Source: an uncultured Actinomycetes bacterium | Lineage (GTDB): Bacteria; Actinomycetota; Acidimicrobiia; Acidimicrobiales; Microtrichaceae | Reading direction: 5' to 3' | DNA: 9,791 nucleotides | NCBI GenBank assembly: GCA_903941145.1 | Contig: CAJANQ010000027.1 | Location: 1-9,791, forward strand | The notes under the pieces: model-generated | Databases searched by the model: none | What the model saw: the letters and a program-made list of their open reading frames with translations, nothing else | What the model was told of the DNA's origin: nothing | Shown here: in pieces, positions 1-5,370 of the stretch | Position numbering within the stretch: the first letter of the stretch is position 1 | Layout of the letters: every line of letters starts with the position of its first letter | Program-made: the position numbers and the translations under genes

Positions 1-470
1 ATGATCTTGAGCGGCTTGCCCAGACCGGTGCCCTGGTCGGCCGGCAGCGGCACCTGGTACTTCTTGCCCTGGTGCACGAGGGGCTCCTCGCGGGCCCACA
101 CCTTCCGGCAGATGTCGATGATCTCCCGGGTCCGGGTCAGGGGGGCGTCGTAGGGCACGCCGTGGAAGCCCTCGATGACCTGCGGGCCCGAGGCGCCGAG
201 GCCCAGGATGCACCGGCCGCCGGACAGCTCGTCCACGCCGGCTGCGGTCATGGCCATGAGCGAGGGCGTACGGGTGAACACGGGCAGGATGCCCGCCGCG
301 ATCTGGACCGACTCGGTCACCGCGGCCAGGTAGCCCATGAGGCTGACGCCGTCGTACCCGTAGGCCTCGGCGACGTAGACGATGTCGAGGCCGGCCTTCT
401 CAAGGGCCTGGACCTGGGCGACGGACTCGGCGAAGCCCCCGGAGTAGCCGATCTGGGTGCTGATCTTCAT
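1..470 (-). CDS. LLM-class F420-dependent oxidoreductase, N-terminal part (runs off left edge)
   Basis: The frame starts at ATG 470-468 and stays open to the window edge, giving about 156 residues of a protein normally near 340. The N-terminus MKISTQIGYSGGF, followed by QALEKAGLDIVYVAEAYGYD and a segment ending VQIAAGILPVFTRTPSLMAM, is the first strand-helix-strand part of the luciferase-like TIM barrel. The stretch GGRCILGLGASGPQVIEGFHG is the usual second conserved block. The family (Pfam bacterial luciferase; closest in style to the Rv3520c subfamily) uses cofactor F420 for hydride transfer in the cytoplasm. The substrate cannot be told from sequence. The start codon overlaps the stop of the preceding 70-residue gene as ATGA, and I see only a weak GGG upstream, so translational coupling is likely. 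Rv3520c lies in the mycobacterial cholesterol region, which fits the other genes here. Family call is firm; specific role is inference. Confidence 0.9.
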   Translation of the reverse strand, partial: MKISTQIGYSGGFAESVAQVQALEKAGLDIVYVAEAYGYDGVSLMGYLAAVTESVQIAAGILPVFTRTPSLMAMTAAGVDELSGGRCILGLGASGPQVIEGFHGVPYDAPLTRTREIIDICRKVWAREEPLVHQGKKYQVPLPADQGTGLGKPLKI

Positions 471-679
471 CGGGCTGCCCACTCGTCGGGGCGGGCCAGC
501 TGCGAGCGGTCGAGCGAGCCGATGTCGGCCCCGTTCTCGAACCCGACCCGGTAGCGGATCCAGCGGAAGCCGTTGACGAGCTCCACCTTCCCTGCAGTGC
601 CGGCGGGAACCCCCGGCAGGTCGACGGCGGCAACGACCTTCTCGTGCCGCTTCAGTCCTTCACCAGTGCGCTTGGCCAT
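467..679 (-). CDS. Small conserved-looking protein, probable SH3-like beta-barrel (70 aa)
   Basis: A 70-residue frame fills the gap between its two neighbours exactly. It begins 9 bases after the RmlD-like gene stops and its TGA overlaps the ATG of the F420 oxidoreductase. The first 14 residues are basic and polar (MAKRTGEGLKRHEK). The rest alternates hydrophobic residues in a pattern of short strands, with VPAGTAGKV, a turn seen in KOW/SH3-like small barrels, then FRWIRYRVGFENG and a C-terminal LDRSQLARPDEW. No catalytic motif is visible. I do not recognise a named family. Tight packing, overlap with the next start and a plausible -10 hexamer directly upstream argue that it is a real gene. 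A small partner or stability factor for the adjacent oxidoreductase is possible but is only inference from position. Confidence 0.72.
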   Translation of the reverse strand: MAKRTGEGLKRHEKVVAAVDLPGVPAGTAGKVELVNGFRWIRYRVGFENGADIGSLDRSQLARPDEWAAR

Positions 680-685
680 GGCGAG

Positions 686-691
686 AACCTA
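686..691 (-). promoter_or_regulatory. Candidate leaderless -10 element for the 70-aa gene
   Basis: On the minus strand TAGGTT is followed by 6 bases and then the ATG at 679. No Shine-Dalgarno sequence is present in the 9-base gap. The hexamer fits the actinobacterial TANNNT -10 pattern at the distance expected for a leaderless transcript. It overlaps the stop codon (689-691) of the upstream reductase gene, so it would be an internal operon promoter. No convincing -35 element is seen. Confidence 0.4.
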
Positions 692-1486
692 CCAACCCAC
701 CGGCCCTCCGACGGAGTTCGGGCGGCAGACGGAGGCCAGCGACAGGTCGCGGGGCCTGGGCTGGGGGTGGTCGGCGGCCGAGGCGGTGCGGACTAGGTCG
801 GCCGACAGTCCCAGCTGCTCGGCACACCGGAGGCCGATCTGCGCCCGCGACAGGCGCTCCGGGCCGGCCAGGTGGACCACACCGGCCGCGCCGTCGGCCA
901 CCAGGCCCCAGATCGCCTCGGCCAGGTCGTCGGCCTGCACCGGGGTGCGGTACTCGTCGTCGAAGAGGGTGACCTCCTCCCCCGCGACGAGCGCACGCTG
1001 CAGCCACCGGGCCTGGTGGTCGAGCGGGTCGCCCGAGACGACCAGCGAGGTGCGCGTGACCAGCGCGTCCGGCACGTGCTCGGCCGCCAGCTGCTCTGCG
1101 GCGAGCTTCCACCGGCCGTAGTCGTTGAGCGGGTCGGGCACTGCGTCCTCGTCGTAGGGCGCGTCGTCGCCGCCGAACACCATGTCGCTCGAGAGGTGCA
1201 CCAGCCGCGCCCCGCACGCGGCCGCTGCCGCAGCGACGGAACGGGTGGCGTCGACGACGTCGGACTCCGAGGACTGCGAGTACGCCGTGTGGACCACGAC
1301 GTCAGGCTGGATGCCCTCGCACAGCGCGCCGACTGCCTGGGTGTCGCACAGGTCCACCTGGTGGGCCGCCGGGCCGTCGACCGGCGATGAGGTACGCCAG
1401 GTGACGTGAAGCTGGGATCCGGCCGGGGCCGAACGCACCAGGTGGCCGGCCACCAGGCCGGCCCCGCCCGTGATCAGGACCCGCAC
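689..1486 (-). CDS. SDR-family NAD(P)-dependent reductase, RmlD-like (dTDP-4-dehydrorhamnose reductase fold)
   Basis: I place the start at GTG 1486-1484, giving 265 residues beginning MRVLITGGAG. A longer frame exists upstream but would run through the end of the acyl-CoA dehydrogenase gene. A GGGG run lies 7 bases before the GTG. Visible features are a Rossmann dinucleotide site GGAGLVAG (residues 7-14), D45 after strand 3, VVVHTAYSQ (64-71), the catalytic region LSSDMVF (98-104), and Y123-x3-K127 in YGRWK. The C-terminal PRPRDLSL (243-250) resembles the RP-x-(N/D)-x-x-L segment of RmlD. The pattern and length (RmlD is about 290) place it in the extended/atypical SDR group that reduces nucleotide-sugar ketones. 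No other sugar-nucleotide genes are in the window, so the true substrate may differ. It lies 16 bases after the dehydrogenase stop, within the same operon. Confidence 0.85.
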   Translation of the reverse strand: MRVLITGGAGLVAGHLVRSAPAGSQLHVTWRTSSPVDGPAAHQVDLCDTQAVGALCEGIQPDVVVHTAYSQSSESDVVDATRSVAAAAAACGARLVHLSSDMVFGGDDAPYDEDAVPDPLNDYGRWKLAAEQLAAEHVPDALVTRTSLVVSGDPLDHQARWLQRALVAGEEVTLFDDEYRTPVQADDLAEAIWGLVADGAAGVVHLAGPERLSRAQIGLRCAEQLGLSADLVRTASAADHPQPRPRDLSLASVCRPNSVGGPVGW

Positions 1487-1502
1487 GCGTTCGCCCCGGT
1501 GC

Positions 1503-2669
1503 TCAGGCGCCGGACGAGCGGCGGGCCTCGGACCAGGTCCGGCCCTGCTCGACGTCGATGTCGTGGGGCAGGCCGAGCACGCGCTCGGAGACGATGTTGC
1601 GCTGCACGTCGCCCGTGCCACCGCCGATCGTGAGGGCCTGGCTGAACAGGAACCCGTAGTGCCAGATGAACGGGTCGGCGTCGAGCGGACCGACGTCGGT
1701 CAGCATGCCGCCCGCACCGGCCAGGTCCTTGGCCAGCTCCATGATCCGCTGGCCGTGCTCGTCGGCCACGATCTTGCGGACGGACGCCTCGGGCCCGGGG
1801 TCACGGCCAGCGATTGCCGCAGTGACAGTTCGGAGTCGGACGAGCCGCAGGATCTCGGACTCGATGTACATGTCGACCAGCCGGTGCCGCATGACGGGGT
1901 CGTCGGTGCCGCCCTGGGCCCGAACTACGTCGAGCAGGTCGTCGGCCGACGGTCCGGCGCCCCACAGCGCGCCGCCCGAGGACAGCGACACGCGCTCGTT
2001 GGCGAGCGTGACCTTGGCCAGCCGCCAGCCCTCCCCCACCGCGCCCACACGGAGCTCGTCAGGGATGCGCACGTCGGTCAGGAAGACCTCGTTGAACGTG
2101 TGGCTGCCGGTCATCTCCGTGATGGGCCGGATCTCGATGCCCGGAAGGTCCATCGGGCAGATGAAGTAGGTGATGCCCTCGTGCTTCGGGACGTCCGGGT
2201 CGGTCCGGGCGATCAGGATCCCGTACTTCGAGTGGTGGGCCAGCGAGGTCCAGATCTTCTGGCCGTTCACCACCCACTCGTCGCCGTCGGGCATGGCACG
2301 CGTGCCCAGGTTGGCCAGGTCGGAGCCAGCACCGGGCTCGCTGAACAGCTGGCACCAGATGTCCTCGCCCGAGAGCAGGCCGAACAGGTAGTCCTCGGCG
2401 TGCTGCGGGTTGCCGCCGGCCAGGATGGTCGGACCGGCCCAGCCGATGCCGATCGGGTTGGACGGCCTCGAGACCTTGGCCCGGCGCAGCTCGTCGTCGA
2501 TCACCAGCTGCAGGATCGGGTCGGCGGACAGGCCCCAGGGCGCCGGCCAGTGCGGGGCGACGTAGCCGGCCTCGGCCAGCTGCCGGCCGGTCGGACGGGG
2601 ATTGGCCTCGAGCCAGGAGCGGACCTCCACTCGGCGCGGGTCGTCGTCGGCAGGAAGCTCGAAGTCCAT
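1503..2669 (-). CDS. Acyl-CoA dehydrogenase, FadE26/FadE17-like
   Basis: This 388-residue flavoenzyme would introduce an alpha,beta double bond into an acyl-CoA, passing electrons to ETF. The FAD-binding middle domain shows QLFSEPGAGSDLANLGTRA (107-125), WVVNGQKIWTS (132-142) and FNEVFLTDVRIPD (192-204). The C-terminal helical domain shows TIGGGTGDVQRNIVSERVLGLP (347-368). The usual medium-chain catalytic Glu before the last motif is absent (G350-G351 there). E225 in LANERVSL matches the position of the catalytic Glu of isovaleryl-CoA dehydrogenase (LER motif), as in the mycobacterial FadE26 type. Those relatives often work as alpha2-beta2 pairs with a second FadE, and no partner gene adjoins here. 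It starts the leftward operon and is divergent from the FadD19-like gene. The ATG at 2669 has no Shine-Dalgarno but has a TAGCGT 6 bases upstream. A sterol side-chain substrate is inferred from context. Confidence 0.93.
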   Translation of the reverse strand: MDFELPADDDPRRVEVRSWLEANPRPTGRQLAEAGYVAPHWPAPWGLSADPILQLVIDDELRRAKVSRPSNPIGIGWAGPTILAGGNPQHAEDYLFGLLSGEDIWCQLFSEPGAGSDLANLGTRAMPDGDEWVVNGQKIWTSLAHHSKYGILIARTDPDVPKHEGITYFICPMDLPGIEIRPITEMTGSHTFNEVFLTDVRIPDELRVGAVGEGWRLAKVTLANERVSLSSGGALWGAGPSADDLLDVVRAQGGTDDPVMRHRLVDMYIESEILRLVRLRTVTAAIAGRDPGPEASVRKIVADEHGQRIMELAKDLAGAGGMLTDVGPLDADPFIWHYGFLFSQALTIGGGTGDVQRNIVSERVLGLPHDIDVEQGRTWSEARRSSGA

Positions 2670-2675
2670 GTCGGG

Positions 2676-2681
2676 ACGCTA
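2676..2681 (-). promoter_or_regulatory. Candidate leaderless -10 element for the acyl-CoA dehydrogenase gene
   Basis: On the minus strand TAGCGT is followed by 6 bases and the ATG at 2669. There is no purine-rich ribosome binding site in between. This matches the TANNNT -10 pattern at leaderless distance. The -35 region at 17 bases spacing is not recognisable. Confidence 0.45.
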
Positions 2682-2711
2682 GCGCCCTGTTCTGCGCACC
2701 AGAGCCCCGCC

Positions 2712-2717
2712 TACACT
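2712..2717 (+). promoter_or_regulatory. Possible -10 element for the FadD19-like gene
   Basis: TACACT shares four of six bases with TATAAT and would give a leader of roughly 45 bases. That agrees with the presence of a real Shine-Dalgarno (GGGGG, 2760-2764, six bases before the ATG). A poor -35 candidate TTCTGC lies at 2690-2695, 16 bases upstream. This is a weak call. Confidence 0.25.
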
Positions 2718-2770
2718 CGCCCGGCGCCCCCGCACCAGGGTCGTGGGCGCTGACCGACTGGGGGAACCTG

Positions 2771-4396
2771 ATGAGCGGCTGGAACTACGCAGAGCTGTGG
2801 GAGCGGATCGCGGACAAGTTCGGTGACGCACCGGCTCAGGTCCATGGCGACCGCCGCTACTCGTGGACCGACTTCGACCGGCGGGCCGACGGCCTGGCCC
2901 GCTTCCTGCTCGAGGACGGTGCCGTCCACCAGGACAAGGTCGCCATCTACCTCTACAACGCGCCGGAGTACCTCGAGACGACGTTCGCCTGCTACAAGGC
3001 CGGCCTCGTCCCGGTGAACACCAACTACCGGTACCTCGACGACGAACTGGCGTACCTCTGGGAGAACGCTGACGCCGTGGCCGTCGTCTTCCACGGCTGC
3101 TTCTCCGACCGCGTCGAGGCGGTCAGGGACCGGGTGCCGCAGGTCCGGCAGTGGCTGTGGGTCGACGACGGCTCCGACGAGTGCCCCGAGTGGGCCGTCC
3201 CCTACGAGCAGGCCGTCGCCACCGAGACCGAGCGGGTCGTGGCCCCCTGGGGCCGTTCGGGCGACGACATCCTCATGATCTACACGGGCGGCACCACCGG
3301 CATGCCCAAGGGCGTCATGTGGCGCCAGGACGACCACATCCGGGCGCTGTGCACCACTGGCCTGCCGATCCTCGCCGGTGAGTGCGAGGAGGTCGGCTAC
3401 GACGCCGTCCTCGAGGTCATCGCCAACCCGGGAGTTCCCGGCCTGCCGGCATGCCCGCTCATGCATGGCACCGGCTGGTTCACCGCGAACATCTACCTGA
3501 CCCAGGCCGGCTCGGTGGTGACGCTCGTCGACCGCTCCGCCAACTGGGAGGAACTCCTCGACACGGTCGAGAAGGAGAAGGTCGGCGCCATGACGATCGT
3601 CGGCGACGCGTTCGCCAAACCGATCGTGCGCTGCCTGGACGCCAACCCGGGCCGCTGGGACCTGTCCAGCATGGTGCTCATCACCAGCTCCGGCGTCATG
3701 TGGTCCGAGGGCTCCAAGCAGGGCCTGCTCGGCCACAACCCCGGCATGCTCCTCATTGACTCGTTCTCCTCGTCCGAGGCCATCGGCCTGGGCCAGTCGG
3801 TCTCGGCGGCCGGCGCCGAGGAGAAGACGGCCAAGTTCGCACTCGGCACCGGCGCCGCGGTCATCACCGACGACGGCAGGTTCGTCGAGCCCGGCAGTGG
3901 CGAGCGCGGCCGCGTGGCCGTCCCTGGCCACACCCCCATCGGCTACTACAAGGACCCCGAGAAGTCGGCGGCCACGTTCATCGAGCACGAGGGCGTCCGC
4001 TACTCGATGCCCGGCGACTACGCCACGGTCGAGGCCGACGGCTCCATCACGCTCCTGGGACGCGGCTCGGTGTGCATCAACACCGGCGGCGAGAAGGTCT
4101 TCCCCGAAGAGGTCGAGGAGGCGCTCAAGCTCGACGCCGCCGTCGCGGACGCCGTCGTCGTCGGCGTCCCGGACGAGAAGTTCGGCGAGGCCATCGTCGG
4201 CGTGGTCGAGGCGCTCCCCGGCTCCGAGCTGGACCACGAGGGCCTGATCGCCCACGTGAAGGAGCACCTGGCCCACTACAAGGCCCCGAAGCAGATCGTC
4301 GCCATCGACACGATCGGCCGGGCCCCCAACGGCAAGGTCGACTACAAGCGCATGAAGGCCTACGCCCTCGACGTGCTCGGCATTACTGCCGACTGA
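2771..4396 (+). CDS. Acyl-CoA synthetase, FadD19-like (AMP-forming)
   Basis: This 541-residue adenylate-forming ligase activates a carboxylic acid to acyl-CoA through an acyl-AMP. The P-loop is YTGGTTGMPKG (171-181) followed by VMWRQDD, a combination characteristic of the FadD19/FadD17 subgroup. Further conserved parts are PLMHGTGWF (229-237), the aromatic/acid motif DSFSSSEAIG (330-339), the ATP-ribose aspartate in PGDYATV (D416), the hinge LGRGSVCINTGGEKVFPEE (429-447) and the C-terminal lysine in PNGKVDYK (K522). Length fits FadD19 (about 548). FadD19 activates C24-branched sterol side chains in mycobacteria and rhodococci, so an isoprenoid or branched side-chain acid is the best substrate guess. 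ATG 2771 is preceded by GGGGG at 2760-2764. The next gene on the same strand follows after 62 bases that hold a KstR-like palindrome. Confidence 0.93.
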   Translation: MSGWNYAELWERIADKFGDAPAQVHGDRRYSWTDFDRRADGLARFLLEDGAVHQDKVAIYLYNAPEYLETTFACYKAGLVPVNTNYRYLDDELAYLWENADAVAVVFHGCFSDRVEAVRDRVPQVRQWLWVDDGSDECPEWAVPYEQAVATETERVVAPWGRSGDDILMIYTGGTTGMPKGVMWRQDDHIRALCTTGLPILAGECEEVGYDAVLEVIANPGVPGLPACPLMHGTGWFTANIYLTQAGSVVTLVDRSANWEELLDTVEKEKVGAMTIVGDAFAKPIVRCLDANPGRWDLSSMVLITSSGVMWSEGSKQGLLGHNPGMLLIDSFSSSEAIGLGQSVSAAGAEEKTAKFALGTGAAVITDDGRFVEPGSGERGRVAVPGHTPIGYYKDPEKSAATFIEHEGVRYSMPGDYATVEADGSITLLGRGSVCINTGGEKVFPEEVEEALKLDAAVADAVVVGVPDEKFGEAIVGVVEALPGSELDHEGLIAHVKEHLAHYKAPKQIVAIDTIGRAPNGKVDYKRMKAYALDVLGITAD

Positions 4397-4406
4397 CCCG
4401 GTCCAC

Positions 4407-4412
4407 TAGCGT
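4407..4412 (+). promoter_or_regulatory. Possible -10 element upstream of the hydroxyacyl-CoA dehydrogenase gene
   Basis: TAGCGT is the same hexamer seen before the minus-strand acyl-CoA dehydrogenase. Here it would produce a leader of about 40 bases carrying an AAAGG ribosome binding site (4447-4451). A weak -35 candidate TTACTG is at 4383-4388, overlapping the end of the upstream gene. It abuts the palindrome cluster at 4411-4437, so a bound repressor would cover the start site. Confidence 0.3.
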
Positions 4413-4437
4413 CCGGACGTTCTCCGAACAGGTTCGA
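4411..4437 (+). promoter_or_regulatory. Overlapping palindromes including a KstR-like operator
   Basis: Three inverted repeats overlap in 27 bases. GTCCGGAC (4411-4418) is a perfect palindrome, GTTCtccGAAC (4419-4429) has 4-base arms, and CGAACagGTTCG (4425-4436) has perfect 5-base arms. The last one, read over 4424-4437, fits the published KstR consensus TnnAACnnGTTnnA at seven of eight fixed positions; only the first T is C. KstR is the TetR-family repressor of sterol catabolism in mycobacteria and rhodococci and is released by a steroid acyl-CoA. The site lies 22 bases before the ATG of a Hsd4A-like gene, the kind of gene KstR controls. No repressor gene is in the window, so the identity of the regulator is inferred. 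Confidence 0.5.
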
Positions 4438-4458
4438 CACAACCCGAAAGGCAAGTCC

Positions 4459-5361
4459 ATGACTGATCTGACGTTCGACGGCAAGGTCGCCATCGTCACC
4501 GGGGCCGGTGGCGGTCTCGGCAAGTCCCACGCCCTCGACCTGGCCCGCCGCGGCGCCCGCGTCGTGGTCAACGACCTTGGCGGCTCGCTCGACGGCAGCG
4601 GCGAGAACGCCTCGGCCGCCCAGCTCGTGGTCGACGAGATCGTGGCCGCCGGCGGCGAGGCCGTCGCCAACCACGACTCGGTCTCGACGCCCGAGGGCGG
4701 CAAGGCCATCGTCGACACCGCCGTCGAGGCCTTCGGCACCGTCGACATCGTCATCAACAACGCCGGCATCCTGCGGGACAAGACGTTCCACAACATGACC
4801 CCCGAGCTGCTCGAGCCGGTCATCTCTGTCCACCTGCTCGGCGCCTTCTACGTGACGCAGCCGGCGTGGCTCATCATGCGCGAGAAGGGCTATGGCCGCA
4901 TCGTGAACACCAGCTCGAACTCGGGCCTCCTCGGCAACTTCGGCCAGTCCAACTACGGCGCCGCCAAGCTCGGCCTCGTGGGCTTCACCCGGGTGCTCGC
5001 CAACGAGGGCAAGTCCAAGGGCATCAAGGCCAACGCCATCGCCCCGGTCGCCAAGACCCGCATGACCGAGGACCTGCTCGGCACCTTCGGCGACCAGCTG
5101 CAGGCCTCCGAGGTCACCCCGACCGTGACCTACCTGGCCCACGAGGACTGCCCTGTGAACGGCGAGGTCTACTCGGTCGCCGGCGGCGTCGTGGCCCGCT
5201 ACTTCATCGGCCTGACCCCGGGCTGGTACAAGGAGAACCACAGCGCCGAAGAGGTGCGTGACAACTTCGAGCAGATCCGCGACGAGGCCGGCTACATCGT
5301 GCCGGAGGATCCGTCGGGCGAGCTCCAGAAGCTGCTCGCCACCCTCAGCGGCAACAGCTGA
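4459..5361 (+). CDS. SDR-family (3R)-hydroxyacyl-CoA dehydrogenase, MFE-2/Hsd4A-like
   Basis: I place the start at ATG 4459, giving 300 residues, with AAAGG at 4447-4451. An open frame continues further upstream but belongs to the FadD gene in another phase. The N-terminus FDGKVAIVTGAGGGLGKSHA contains the NAD(P) motif TGAGGGLG (14-21). NNAG is at 100-103 and the catalytic triad is S153 (TSSNSG), Y166 and K170 (YGAAK). VVVNDLGGS (35-43) and the C-terminal extension after the core, including GLTPGWYKENHSAEEVRDNF (251-270), are typical of the N-terminal dehydrogenase domain of peroxisomal multifunctional enzyme 2. They are also typical of bacterial stand-alone relatives such as Hsd4A. The reaction is oxidation of a 3-hydroxyacyl-CoA to 3-ketoacyl-CoA. 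There is no hydratase or SCP2 domain attached. Together with the FadD19-like ligase and the FadE it supplies three beta-oxidation activities; hydratase and thiolase are not in the window. Confidence 0.92.
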   Translation: MTDLTFDGKVAIVTGAGGGLGKSHALDLARRGARVVVNDLGGSLDGSGENASAAQLVVDEIVAAGGEAVANHDSVSTPEGGKAIVDTAVEAFGTVDIVINNAGILRDKTFHNMTPELLEPVISVHLLGAFYVTQPAWLIMREKGYGRIVNTSSNSGLLGNFGQSNYGAAKLGLVGFTRVLANEGKSKGIKANAIAPVAKTRMTEDLLGTFGDQLQASEVTPTVTYLAHEDCPVNGEVYSVAGGVVARYFIGLTPGWYKENHSAEEVRDNFEQIRDEAGYIVPEDPSGELQKLLATLSGNS

Positions 5362-5370
5362 ACCGTCTGC

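Noticed and set aside
2762..2775. KstR-like half site at the FadD19-like start codon
   Set aside because: Only AAC and part of GTT match, and the outer T and A are missing. Not better than chance.
72..5241. Long open frames antisense to the dehydrogenase, FadD19-like and SDR genes (for example 1470-2753 plus, 2711-4276 minus, 4360-5241 minus)
   Set aside because: GC-rich codons rarely form stops in the opposite frames. These translations are rich in Arg, Gly, Val, His or Asp, show no family motif, and run fully over confident genes.
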